Shown: positions 8,100 to 16,492 of the stretch, one piece after another | How the letters are laid out: every line of letters starts with the position of its first letter | How positions within the stretch are numbered: position 1 is the first letter of the stretch | NCBI RefSeq assembly: GCF_002198655.1 | Contig: NZ_MWLN01000231.1 | Span: forward strand, 1-43,583 | Length of the DNA stretch: 43,583 nucleotides | Direction of reading: 5' to 3' | Source of the DNA: Kineosporia sp. A_224 | GTDB taxonomy: Bacteria; Actinomycetota; Actinomycetes; Actinomycetales; Kineosporiaceae | Made by a program: the position numbers and the translations under genes | Notes under the pieces: generated by a model | Database searches by the model: none | What the model was told of the DNA's origin: nothing | What the model saw: only the letters and a program-made list of their open reading frames with translations

Positions 8100-11000
8100 G
8101 TGCTGACCCCCTCCTCCTCAGACCAGGCGATCGCCGAGGTCGCTCTCGCGCTGGCCGTCGCCGCCCCGATGCTCGCGGCCGCCGCCGTACCGGTGTCCAG
8201 GGACGGTCTGCGCGCTGCTGCCGTCGCTGGATGGGCCGGTGCGGCCGTCGCGGCCGCCGGCTCGGTCTCCCTCGTCGCCACGGGCCTGCTCGACCCCGTC
8301 CGGGCGACGCTGCTGGTCTTCGCCGCCGGCCTTGCGGCGGTCGCGGTCGCGTTCTCCGGCCGGCACCTGGACGGCGATCTCAGGGCGGGCAGCTACCGGC
8401 GATGGCTGCTCGTGACCTCGGTCGCGGCGGTGACGAGCCTCGTGGTGTCCGACGTCGCCGTCCTGGCCGTGGCCTGGGTCGTGGCCGGGAGGGGGTTGGC
8501 CAGGCTGGTCGGGCACCACGACGACCTGCCGGCATCGCGGCGGGCCGTCGCCGTCCTCCGTCGGACCCAGCGTGCAGGGGACCTGGCGCTCGTGGTGGCG
8601 CTCGCCGCGCTCGTCCTGGGTGCCGGCACGACGTCGGTCACCGGGATCGCCGCCTGGGCGGCGTCGGCACCGGCCGAGGTGCTCGCGGTCGTCGGGGCCG
8701 GGTTGCTCGTCGCCACTGCGGCACGCAGCGCCCAGTGGCCGTTCTGCCGCTGGCTGCCGCTGAGCGTCGTGGCTCCGGCCCCGGTCTCCGCGCTGCTGCA
8801 TGCGGGCATCGCCAACGCTCCCGTGGTGGTCCTGCTCGGGCTCTTCCCGGTGTGGCAGAACATCGGCTGGTTCGCTCCGGCGCTCGCGGCCCTCGGCCTG
8901 GGGACGGCCGCCCTGACCTTCGTCCGCCTGCTCGTGCGCGCGGACGTCAAGACCCGGCTCGCCTGGTCGACCACCGCCCAGCTGGGGTTCATGCTCGCGC
9001 TGCTGGCGGTCGGCGCGCACGCCGCGGCCGTGATGCATCTGATGCTGCACGGCCTGTACAAGGCGAACGCGTTCCTGCGAGCGGGCGAGCACATCTCCGC
9101 CGCCCGGCGTGACCGGCCGCTGCGTGCCCACCGTCGCGCCCGGGTCGGCGGTGCCGTGGCCGGCGCTGTCACCGGGCTGGTCGTGCTCGCCGTGGACCGC
9201 GCCTGGCACCAGCCCCTCACGGCGTCCGCAGTGATCGTCGCGGCGACAGCGGGCGGGTACGGACTGTGGTCCTGGCGGGCGCGACCGGCGGTGCGCGCCC
9301 TCGCGGCGCTGATCGCGGTCGGGGCCCTGGGCCTGGTGCTCGGCGGAGCACGTCTGGTCGCGAGCCTGTGGGGGCTGCCCGTCGAGGCGGACGGCGGGAT
9401 GGCCTGGACCGCGGCCGCTGCGGTCGGTGCGCTCGCCCTGGCAGGCGTGGTGCTGCGGATGCGGCGTCCGGTCGGGGTCTGGGCTGTCCTGCACCGGACC
9501 GCCGACCCGTCCCTCGGGCTGCTCGAGGCCTTCCGGCTGCGGAACGGCCGCAGGACGGCCGGCGGCGGCGACCGGTCTGTGCCGGAGCATGACGGGACGA
9601 CGCCCATGACCGCCGACGAGGTCACGGATCTCGTCGCCCACGCCGCCGGGGCGTTGCCCCCGACCTGGAGCTGGCAGGGCTTCGTCGCCGCCAACCCGTT
9701 GTGGGGCAGCAGGTCCATACCGTTCGCGGACGCACTCGCGGAGTCGCTGCGGGCGGACGGCCCGGGCGCCGCACCGCAGCGCTCCCGCGCGGAGACGGCT
9801 GTCGACGACGCGGTGGCCGGGTGGCTCGCCGTCTGGACGGCACCGGCCGAGCCGGCGTGGCCGGCGCCGTCGCAGGACCTCGACCTGTGGCGTTGGTTCC
9901 GGACCGTCGCGGTCCGCGACCCGCTGGTCGCCGGGCTCCTCGCACCCGCCAGCTCCCGTCTCGCCCGGCCGACCCGCCCTGCGGACGGCAGCGGAGAGGC
10001 TCCGGTCCGGGCGATGCCGGAACGGGGCGTGGACCTGGTCGCGGACGCCGCCGCCGCGGCCGTCGCCGCGGGCTGGCCGGACGCCCGGGCCTGGGTCGCG
10101 GACGAGCTCGGCCGGCTCGTCGGCTGGTCCGCCTACGTCGCCCGGCGCAACACGGTCGCGGCGGCCGTCGACGTCGACGCCCTCGTGGCACTGCTGGCCG
10201 TCCGGGTCGCGACCCGCCACGCCCTCACCGGGACGCTGGTGCCCCGCGCCCAGGGTGGGATCGTCGTCCCCCCGACCCCGACGGCCGGGACGGTGGAGGA
10301 GCGCTCCGCTGCCGTCCTGGCCGCGTTGGAGGCCGCCGAGGCAGAGGTCCGGGGCTCCCTGGCCGAGGCGCTGACCAGCGCTCTCGAGGAGGTGCCGGGA
10401 GGCGCGTCGTCCGACAGGCGGGAGCGGCCGGACGCCGACCTCGTGCTGTGCATCGACGTGCGCAGCGAGCGGCTCCGTCGTCACGTCGAGGCTATCGGTC
10501 GCTACCGCACCGTCGGTTTCGCCGGCTTCTTCGGGCTCCCGCTCACCCGGCGCACAGGCGACGGGCCGTCGACCTCCCGGCTCCCGGCGTTGCTCGCCCC
10601 GACCCTGAGGATCGCCGCGCCGGCCCCGGAGGCGGGTGTCCGCGACCTGCTGCGCGGTGCGCTCCGGGAAGCGCTCGACGCTCCCGGTGGCGGCTTCGGC
10701 GCGGTCGAGGTCGCCGGGCTCCGCGCACTGGGCGGCACGGCGGCGGCCGTCCGGCCGCGTCACCGCCACCGCGCACCTGACCTGCGGACGGCGGGGAGCG
10801 TCGCCCAGGAGGACCTGCCGCAGGCGATCCAGGCAGTTGTCGCCACCGCCCGGGCCGCGGGCATCGGGCCGGGGTCAGCGCGCATCGTCGTCCTCGTGGG
10901 CCACGGCAGCACGTCCACGAACAACACGGCCGAGTCCTCCTACGACTGCGGAGCCTGCGGCGGGTACCGGGGTGGTGTCAACGCGGCGGTGGCCGCCGCA

Positions 11001-11999
11001 CTGCTCAACGGTCCGCAGGGGCGGCAGGCCCTGGCCGACGCGGGCATCCCGCTGCCGGACGACACCGTCGTCGTCGCGGCGGAGCACGACACAGCCACGG
11101 ACGAGGTCACCCTCGCGCTTGCGGACGGACTGCCCGTGGGCCACCGGGCCGACTACCAGCGGCTCGCGGCGTCGCTGCAGCGCGCCGCGGCGGCGGTGGC
11201 CGTCGAGCGGTGCCGGTCCCTGCCCGGCGCCGCCCCCCGCTCGAGGACGAGCGAACGACGCGCCGTCAGCGAGGTGCGCCGGCGGGCCGCGGACCCGGCG
11301 CAGGTACGGCACGAGTGGGGACTGGCGGGGAACGCCTTCTTCGTCGCCGCTCCCCGCAGCCTCACCGAGGGGCTCGACCTCGACGGGACCGCCTTCCTCC
11401 ACGACTACGACGAGACCTCGGACGCCGACGGCTCGCTCCTCGAGACGATCCTCACCGCCCCCGCGGTCGTCGCGCACTGGATCAACGCGCAGTACCTCTT
11501 CTCCGGCCTCGACCCCGCACGCTGGGGCGCCGGGAGCAAGACGGCGCACAACCCGGTCGGCCGGCTCGGCGTCCTCTGCGGGGCCGGCGGCGACCTGCGG
11601 TTCGGGCTGCCCGAGCAGGCCGTCCACCACCGCGGAGCCCCGCCGTTCCCGCTCGTGCGGCTGCTCGTCGTCCTCGCCGCAGCACCCGACCGGGTCGACG
11701 CCGTCCTGGCCCGCCACCCCGACCTCGCCGCACTCGTCACCGGCGACTGGCTGACCCTGTGGGCCGTCCGGCGCACCGACGGGCAGATCCTGCAGCGGAC
11801 GCGCGCCGGATGGCATCCCGCGCAGGCAGCCGGTCCCTCGACCGAGAACCCCTCCGCTGCAACCACGTCGACCGGCGACGACCTGGGCAGGAACTCACCT
11901 GCGTCGATCTTCAGGTCCGAACCCGACCCCGGCACGGACGCCGGGAACAGCCCCGGTCCCGATCTCGGGCCGGGACGCCGACTGATCCCGGTCTCGTGA
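8100..11999 (+). CDS. Fused DabB-DabA inorganic-carbon (bicarbonate/CO2) uptake protein
   Basis: The 1299-aa product joins two normally separate DAB subunits. Residues 1 to about 490 are a NuoL/Mrp-like membrane channel (DabB, PF00361 type) with about 12-13 hydrophobic helices and motifs ARSAQWPFCRWLPLS, SALLHAGIANAPVV and MLHGLYKANAFL. After a short hydrophilic linker, residue 503 (ATG at 9606) begins a complete DabA/DUF2309 domain (WSWQGFVAANPLWG). Its beta-carbonic-anhydrase-like zinc ligands are visible: LVLCIDVRSE gives Cys784 and Asp786, GHGS gives His935 and YDCGACGG gives Cys950. The 15-residue His-Cys spacing equals that in H. neapolitanus DabA (H524/C539). DAB complexes couple cation flow to CO2 hydration and accumulation. 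There is no stop, Shine-Dalgarno sequence or frameshift at the junction. The GTG at 8100 is the earliest plausible start but lacks a ribosome site. Confidence 0.9.
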   Translation: MLTPSSSDQAIAEVALALAVAAPMLAAAAVPVSRDGLRAAAVAGWAGAAVAAAGSVSLVATGLLDPVRATLLVFAAGLAAVAVAFSGRHLDGDLRAGSYRRWLLVTSVAAVTSLVVSDVAVLAVAWVVAGRGLARLVGHHDDLPASRRAVAVLRRTQRAGDLALVVALAALVLGAGTTSVTGIAAWAASAPAEVLAVVGAGLLVATAARSAQWPFCRWLPLSVVAPAPVSALLHAGIANAPVVVLLGLFPVWQNIGWFAPALAALGLGTAALTFVRLLVRADVKTRLAWSTTAQLGFMLALLAVGAHAAAVMHLMLHGLYKANAFLRAGEHISAARRDRPLRAHRRARVGGAVAGAVTGLVVLAVDRAWHQPLTASAVIVAATAGGYGLWSWRARPAVRALAALIAVGALGLVLGGARLVASLWGLPVEADGGMAWTAAAAVGALALAGVVLRMRRPVGVWAVLHRTADPSLGLLEAFRLRNGRRTAGGGDRSVPEHDGTTPMTADEVTDLVAHAAGALPPTWSWQGFVAANPLWGSRSIPFADALAESLRADGPGAAPQRSRAETAVDDAVAGWLAVWTAPAEPAWPAPSQDLDLWRWFRTVAVRDPLVAGLLAPASSRLARPTRPADGSGEAPVRAMPERGVDLVADAAAAAVAAGWPDARAWVADELGRLVGWSAYVARRNTVAAAVDVDALVALLAVRVATRHALTGTLVPRAQGGIVVPPTPTAGTVEERSAAVLAALEAAEAEVRGSLAEALTSALEEVPGGASSDRRERPDADLVLCIDVRSERLRRHVEAIGRYRTVGFAGFFGLPLTRRTGDGPSTSRLPALLAPTLRIAAPAPEAGVRDLLRGALREALDAPGGGFGAVEVAGLRALGGTAAAVRPRHRHRAPDLRTAGSVAQEDLPQAIQAVVATARAAGIGPGSARIVVLVGHGSTSTNNTAESSYDCGACGGYRGGVNAAVAAALLNGPQGRQALADAGIPLPDDTVVVAAEHDTATDEVTLALADGLPVGHRADYQRLAASLQRAAAAVAVERCRSLPGAAPRSRTSERRAVSEVRRRAADPAQVRHEWGLAGNAFFVAAPRSLTEGLDLDGTAFLHDYDETSDADGSLLETILTAPAVVAHWINAQYLFSGLDPARWGAGSKTAHNPVGRLGVLCGAGGDLRFGLPEQAVHHRGAPPFPLVRLLVVLAAAPDRVDAVLARHPDLAALVTGDWLTLWAVRRTDGQILQRTRAGWHPAQAAGPSTENPSAATTSTGDDLGRNSPASIFRSEPDPGTDAGNSPGPDLGPGRRLIPVS

Positions 12000-12078
12000 C
12001 GGCGTCCCTGTCGTCCGCCCACCCATCCGCGCACACCTGACGGCTCGATCCGGACCTCACGTGAAGAAGGAGTCTCAG

Positions 12079-12360
12079 ATGGACAGCACCGTTCCTGCCG
12101 GCGCCCAGGGTTCCGAGCACGAGGGGCCACCGCCGGCACGGGATGCCCAGACGGTCGTCGACGTCGCCCGCCGGGCTGCCACGCTCGCCGAGGACCTGGC
12201 CCACCTGCTCGGCAAGCTGGCCGGCGCCGCGGCAGGGGACGCACGCGTCCGGCAGGCCAGGTACCGGCTCCAGGACGCGGCAGACAGCTGCCGCCGCGCC
12301 GGCCAGGAGCTCAAGGTCCTTGTTGAGTGCCCTGAGGTGCCGCCTCAGCGGTGTCCCTAG
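12079..12360 (+). CDS. Hypothetical 93-aa helical protein downstream of dabBA
   Basis: The ATG at 12079 has AAGGAG six bases upstream. The product has a Pro/Gly-rich N-terminus, then a predicted amphipathic helical core (VVDVARRAATLAEDLAHLL, then RVRQARYRLQDAADSCRRAG), and ends VECPEVPPQRCP. No family was recognised. It lies 79 bases after dabBA in the same direction and may be cotranscribed. The last codons overlap a sequence resembling a decayed tRNA-Arg attachment site (12353-12390), so the C-terminus may have been altered by an old integration event. Confidence 0.6.
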   Translation: MDSTVPAGAQGSEHEGPPPARDAQTVVDVARRAATLAEDLAHLLGKLAGAAAGDARVRQARYRLQDAADSCRRAGQELKVLVECPEVPPQRCP

Positions 12361-12390
12361 CCTTCGGATCCGTAGGCGGATTGTCGCTCC
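12353..12390. repeat. Degenerate att-like sequence resembling the tRNA-Arg attachment site
   Basis: The block CCTAGCCTTCGGATCCGTAG matches CCTAACCTTCTGATCCGTAG of the repeats at 19711-19824 and 31774-31887 except at two positions. The following bases (GCGGATTGTCGCTC) resemble the island-side bases after the left repeat (CGGACTCTCGCTC) more than they resemble intact tRNA. The sequence to its left is only weakly similar to the rest of the tRNA 3' half. This suggests a decayed attachment site with the left end of a related element. It was found by eye and is not statistically tested. Confidence 0.4.
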
Positions 12391-12601
12391 GTTGTCGATA
12401 GCGGTCTGACCGGCACGGATGAGCTGGGCGGCTCGCTCGTGGCGGTGACTCCGGGGCGCATCTGGGGACTCGAGACCGGTCGTGCGTACCTCGCGCAGAG
12501 GCCGGGCTGCGGGCGGCGAGGCAGCGCCTCGCGTCGTGACGGGGGCCCGGCGGGGCAAGGCGCCGCAGGGCGGGCGCACGAGAGGCAGGACCGCGACGAC
12601 G

Positions 12602-12634
12602 GCGGGCACCGAGTTGTTGGGGCCCGGTGCCCGC
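12602..12634 (-). terminator. Hairpin terminator after the old yellow enzyme gene
   Basis: A perfect 10-bp inverted repeat (GCGGGCACCG at 12602-12611 with CGGTGCCCGC at 12625-12634) has a 13-base loop. It lies just past the stop of the leftward old yellow enzyme gene. It lacks a long U-tract, as is common in high-GC actinobacteria. Confidence 0.65.
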
Positions 12635-12639
12635 GCGGC

Positions 12640-13725
12640 TCAGCCCGCGAGCTGCGGGTAGTCGGTGTAGCCCTTGGCGCCGCCGCTGTAGAACGTGGCG
12701 GGGTCGGGCGCGTTGAGCTCCGCGCCCCGGGTCCAGCGCTCGACGAGGTCGGGGTTGGCGAGGAACGACCGCCCGACCGTCACGGCGTCGGCGAGACCGT
12801 CGGCGACGATCCGCTCGAGAACGTCCCGGTCGGACTCGACCCCGAAGCCGGTGTTGAGCACGAACGTGTTGGGCCACAGCGCCTTCAGCTTGCCGACGAT
12901 CGGGTCGTCAGCCTCCGCCAGCACGTGCAGGTAGGCCAGGTCCAGCTCGGCGAGCTGGACGACGAGGGTCTCGTAGACGGAGAGGTCGCTCTCGGAGACG
13001 TCGTTGAAGGGATGCCCGGGAGAGAGCCGGATACCCACCCGGTCGGCGCCGATCGCGGCGACGGTGGCCTTCGCGACGTCGACGACGAAGCGTGCGCGGT
13101 TCTCGGCACTGCCGCCGAACTCGTCGGTGCGGTCGTTCACACCGTCGGCGAGGAACTGGTGCAGCAGGTAGCCGTTGGCGGCGTGCAGCTCGACACCGTC
13201 GACCCCGGCCCGGACGGCGCGTGCGGCGGCGTCGGCGAACTCCTGGGCGACGCCGGGCAGCTCGGCGGTCTCCAGCGCGCGGGGCGCAGGGAACGGCTTC
13301 ATCCCGCCGGCGGTGAACATCTCGCCGGCAGGAGCCGTCGCGGTGGAGGAGACGGACTGCAGGCCGCCGTTGTTGTCCGGGTGCGCGATGCGACCGACGT
13401 GCATGAACTGGACGACGAGCTGACCACCCTCGGCGTGGACGGCGTCCGCGACCCGGCGCCAGCCGGCCTCGTTCGCGTCGTCGACGACGCCGGCGGTGTT
13501 GATGTAGCCCTTGCCGACGGCCGAGGGCTGGCTGCCCTCGGTGATGAGGACGCCGGCGCCGGCGCGCTGGCGGTAGTACTCGACGTTGAGGTCGTTCGGG
13601 GTGCCGTCCTCGTCGGCCCGGTTGCGGGTCAGCGGGGCCATCCAGATCCGGTTGGCGGCCGTCAGTGCTCCCGCGGTGACAGGCTGCAGCAGCGGGCTGT
13701 CGGGGCGAAGGGGTGTCGAGGTCAT
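12640..13725 (-). CDS. Old yellow enzyme family alkene reductase (FMN-dependent)
   Basis: This 361-aa protein is a cytoplasmic FMN oxidoreductase that reduces activated C=C bonds of enones, maleimides or nitro-compounds with NAD(P)H. Supporting features are LLQPVTAGALTAANRIWMAPLTRNRA at the N-terminus (FMN barrel strand 1), YYRQRAGAGVLITEG, QFMHVGR, the substrate/flavin His-Asn motif ELHAANGYLLHQFL (HxxN), DEFGGSAENRARF, and the phosphate-binding VTVGRSFLANPDL. The length is typical of the NemA/XenA-like class. The ATG at 13725 gives MTSTPLRP; an upstream in-frame TTG would add four residues. A hairpin terminator follows. An imperfect palindrome about 32 bases upstream may be an operator. Confidence 0.93.
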   Translation of the reverse strand: MTSTPLRPDSPLLQPVTAGALTAANRIWMAPLTRNRADEDGTPNDLNVEYYRQRAGAGVLITEGSQPSAVGKGYINTAGVVDDANEAGWRRVADAVHAEGGQLVVQFMHVGRIAHPDNNGGLQSVSSTATAPAGEMFTAGGMKPFPAPRALETAELPGVAQEFADAAARAVRAGVDGVELHAANGYLLHQFLADGVNDRTDEFGGSAENRARFVVDVAKATVAAIGADRVGIRLSPGHPFNDVSESDLSVYETLVVQLAELDLAYLHVLAEADDPIVGKLKALWPNTFVLNTGFGVESDRDVLERIVADGLADAVTVGRSFLANPDLVERWTRGAELNAPDPATFYSGGAKGYTDYPQLAG

Positions 13726-13756
13726 GTGAAGCTTCAACCAAGTGGCCGGCGGGGTG

Positions 13757-13771
13757 CTTCCCGATCGGAAG
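13757..13771. promoter_or_regulatory. Possible operator upstream of the old yellow enzyme gene
   Basis: The inverted repeat CTTCC-cgatc-GGAAG lies about 32-46 bases upstream of the old yellow enzyme start, where a repressor or promoter element would be expected. Old yellow enzyme genes are often controlled by TetR- or HxlR-type repressors, but none is encoded nearby. Confidence 0.3.
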
Positions 13772-13820
13772 AGTGCCCCTCATCACCGTTCGAGGTCTCC
13801 CCTGCGTCAGACGCCGGCGC

Positions 13821-14543
13821 TCACGACGCAGGCAGACGACCGGCGAGCAGTCGGTGGATCGCGGCGATCGTGTCGACGCCGCAGTCGCCGTGTGCACGCA
13901 GCCGCTTCTCGACCTTCTTGGGCCGACCGACGTACACGCCGCGAGTGCTGAAATCGCCACCGATCAACGGCCATTCGGCCTCGACGAAACACAGAACGCC
14001 GTCGACCGCCACGCCGGGGTGGCTGTCAGCGAGCGCTGCTCGGACGACGTCGACCTGGGCGTGGACCCCGTCGACGAGCTTGGTGCAGTCGCGCCGTCCT
14101 ACGACGAGCTTCTCGGACCGGGCACGGAGCAAGCCGCCCTCGACACGCAGTTCGGGTCGTCCGCGGTACCGCTTGGCATCGATCACGTGGACGCCGGTCG
14201 GGGTGACTGCGATGTGGTCGATGTGAGGGCAAGGATGAGCCCGCCGATCCTCTGATGCGCGGAACGGGATCCGGTTCTGACGTCCTTGGCTGCGACGCTC
14301 GTGGATCCGGCGGGCGGAGGCGCCCGCAGTGCCGATCACCGGCACCGAGCCGTCATCGGCCCGACCTGCGGCGCCGCACGCAGTGCACGTCATGGCCTTC
14401 GTGGCTGCGTCGTGGTGGACCGTCGCCCCTGCCGGTAGAGACGACGCGCAGGAGCTGCACCGGCCGGGGTACCTCAGCCATAGCTGCCTGCCACGGTCAT
14501 CCGTGTTCGGCGGGTAGCCGCCGGCAGTCTGCTGCTCCGTCAT
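13821..14543 (-). CDS. NERD-domain (nuclease-related) protein with apparent internal deletion
   Basis: This 240-aa protein starts with a zinc-ribbon-like segment (CSSC ... CTAC) and continues into a NERD domain (HIDHIAVTPTGVHVIDAKRY, then KLVVGRRDCTKLVDG, then CFVEAEWPLIGGDFSTRGV). NERD domains are PD-(D/E)XK-like and thought to act on DNA. In homologs as I remember them, about 60-70 residues lie between the basic SARRIHERRS segment and IDHIAV, including the conserved GxxGE helix and the DRRIPxxxANIDH strand. Here RRIHERRSQGRQNRI passes after about 18 residues into PHIDHIAV. The core acidic helix therefore appears deleted and the protein may be inactive. The ATG at 14543 has GGGAGGTC upstream. 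Confidence 0.8.
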   Translation of the reverse strand: MTEQQTAGGYPPNTDDRGRQLWLRYPGRCSSCASSLPAGATVHHDAATKAMTCTACGAAGRADDGSVPVIGTAGASARRIHERRSQGRQNRIPFRASEDRRAHPCPHIDHIAVTPTGVHVIDAKRYRGRPELRVEGGLLRARSEKLVVGRRDCTKLVDGVHAQVDVVRAALADSHPGVAVDGVLCFVEAEWPLIGGDFSTRGVYVGRPKKVEKRLRAHGDCGVDTIAAIHRLLAGRLPAS

Positions 14544-14643
14544 GGGCGACCTCCCTCTCTCTCGTCGACAGGCCACGCGGGGATGTGAGCATCGCCGGGC
14601 CGCCCAGAGGATGGACAGGAGGTCGTGAGTAGGGTGCGTCGAC

Positions 14644-16467
14644 ATGGCGCGACGCAGAGCTGCTGTGACCGCACGGCTCGTTCTGGTACCAGCACTCTGC
14701 GTGAGTGCGGCGTGCTCGGGCGGCGGCTCCTCGACCAGCGCGAAGACTTCCGGGCTCCCCCGGCCGTCGCTCACGGTGGCGTCCACGTCGCCACCCGCGC
14801 CGGCGACCATGGCCCCGGCAGTCCCGGCAGCCAGCACGTCCGCGGCGGGCGCGGATGCCTGCCCGGTCTCATCGAAGTCCGGGCCCGTCGTGGCCCCGCG
14901 ATTCGTGCGGCGGATCCAGACCGGGCAGACCGGCTGGTTCTCCTCCCCCTCGCTGGCCGATCTCGACGGCAACGGCACGCTGGAGATCGTGGCTCCGTTC
15001 TACTCGACGTTCGTCGTCGACTCCCGTGGTCGCCGGCTGGGCACGGGCACGGCGACGAAGAGTCGGGTGTACGCGCCGTCCGTCGTGACCGACCTGGACG
15101 GCGACGGAGCCGTGGACATCGTGGTCGGCGGGGAGGGCGCCGTGGCTGCCTACACCTACCGGGGCGGCAAGCTCGCGCTCAAGAAGGGGTGGCCGGCGTC
15201 CGTCGTCAGCGGCGGGCAGACGCCTGAGGTCCGCGGCCTGGCCGCGGCCGACCTCGACGGGGACCATCGGGTCGAGGTCGTCGCGACGACGACGAACACC
15301 TCCCCGACCGGCGCGCAGGTCTTCGTGCTCACCGCGTCCGGCCGGCGCTACCAGCCTGCCGGCGTGGCGTGGAAGGCGTGGCCCCGGTACAACACCGCGC
15401 GAGGTGTCGGCGGCGACGCCGCCTTCAACGGCGCCGGGAACCACGGCTACGGCGCCTACGGCCTCAACGTCGGGATCGGCCAGCTGGACGACGACCCGCA
15501 GCGGGAGATCGTCGTCACCTTCGACAACCACCAGATCAACGTCTTCAACCACGACGGCACCTCGGTGCTCGCCTCCAAGTACTTCACGAACCGCGAGTCC
15601 GCCTTCACCGGACGACGCCTCGGCTGGGGCCAGTTCATCCGGTGGGCCTCGCCGGCGGTGGAGAACCGGCACATGCACGCCCACAGCGGGCCGTGGCCCG
15701 ATGTGCGGACGACGCCCTGGCTGCAGTGGACGGCGTCTCCGCCGTCGATCGGTGACCTCGACGGTGACGGCCGGGCGGAGGTCGTCGGTGTCCCCAACGT
15801 CGAGAAGAAGGAGCCCTACGAGACGCAGGCGCACGCGGTCATGGTGCTCGACGGCGCGTACGACGGCGGGGCCCGGTCGGCCCGACGGCACAAGGGGTTC
15901 GAGACGCTGCCCCTGACGGGGAAGCCGGTCGTCCGGGGGGACGGTGACTGGTACCCACCGAGCGGCGTCCCGGCCCCGAGCCTCGTCGACCTCGACGGCG
16001 ACGACCACCTCGACATCGTCGTGCCGGGGAACGACGGCTACATCTACGCGGTCTCCTCGACAGGGCAACGGTTGTGGCGGACCGGCTACGCCCCGGGGAA
16101 GGCCCGCACCTTCGCCTCCGAGGTCGTCGCCGCGGACCTCAATGCCGACGGCAGACCGGAGCTGGTGTTCGGCGTGTACGGATCGGCCCCCGGCAGCGGC
16201 CGCCTCGTCGTGCTGTCCGCTGCCGGGAAGGTGCTCTCCGACACCCGGTTGAGGAATCAGGGCAACGACGGCAACGGCATCGGCATCGCGGCGGCGCCGT
16301 CGATCGGTGACCTTGACCACGACGGCCGTCTGGAGATCGTGGCCACCACCTTCGACCACGGCATCGACGTCTTCACGGTCCCCGGGTCGCGCGTCGGGTG
16401 CCTGCCGTGGCCCACCGGGCGAGGGTCGGTGCTGCGGTCGGGGACCGTTCCCTCGATCAAGGGCTAG
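14644..16467 (+). CDS. FG-GAP/VCBS repeat surface lipoprotein
   Basis: This 607-aa exported protein has a basic N-terminus, a hydrophobic segment and a cysteine at a lipobox-like site (CVSAACSGGG, slightly non-consensus because Ser replaces Leu at -3). A Ser/Thr/Pro-rich linker follows. The rest is a beta-propeller-like series of FG-GAP repeats with calcium-binding-style motifs: DLDGNGTLEIV, DLDGDGAVDIV, DLDGDHRVEVV, QLDDDPQREIV, DLDGDGRAEVV, DLDGDDHLDIV, DLNADGRPELV and DLDHDGRLEIV. Such proteins usually bind ligands or surfaces and no enzyme domain is visible. The ATG at 14644 has only a distant GGAGG. It is convergent with the helicase gene, with a 25-base gap. Confidence 0.9.
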   Translation: MARRRAAVTARLVLVPALCVSAACSGGGSSTSAKTSGLPRPSLTVASTSPPAPATMAPAVPAASTSAAGADACPVSSKSGPVVAPRFVRRIQTGQTGWFSSPSLADLDGNGTLEIVAPFYSTFVVDSRGRRLGTGTATKSRVYAPSVVTDLDGDGAVDIVVGGEGAVAAYTYRGGKLALKKGWPASVVSGGQTPEVRGLAAADLDGDHRVEVVATTTNTSPTGAQVFVLTASGRRYQPAGVAWKAWPRYNTARGVGGDAAFNGAGNHGYGAYGLNVGIGQLDDDPQREIVVTFDNHQINVFNHDGTSVLASKYFTNRESAFTGRRLGWGQFIRWASPAVENRHMHAHSGPWPDVRTTPWLQWTASPPSIGDLDGDGRAEVVGVPNVEKKEPYETQAHAVMVLDGAYDGGARSARRHKGFETLPLTGKPVVRGDGDWYPPSGVPAPSLVDLDGDDHLDIVVPGNDGYIYAVSSTGQRLWRTGYAPGKARTFASEVVAADLNADGRPELVFGVYGSAPGSGRLVVLSAAGKVLSDTRLRNQGNDGNGIGIAAAPSIGDLDHDGRLEIVATTFDHGIDVFTVPGSRVGCLPWPTGRGSVLRSGTVPSIKG

Positions 16468-16492
16468 GGCGAGTCTGCCGCGGACAGAACGG

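Noticed and set aside
9560-9610. The dabB-dabA junction as a sequencing error joining two genes
   Set aside because: Reading frame and codon bias stay consistent through the linker, and the likely DabA start lacks a ribosome site, so a real fusion is the simpler reading. Resequencing would settle it.
8118-10769. An 883-codon minus-strand frame opposite the dabBA fusion
   Set aside because: Low-complexity Arg/Gly/Pro-rich translation with no motifs; a shadow of the plus-strand gene.
12439-14226. A 595-codon plus-strand frame across the old yellow enzyme and NERD genes
   Set aside because: It is antisense to two recognisable genes and lacks any family signature.
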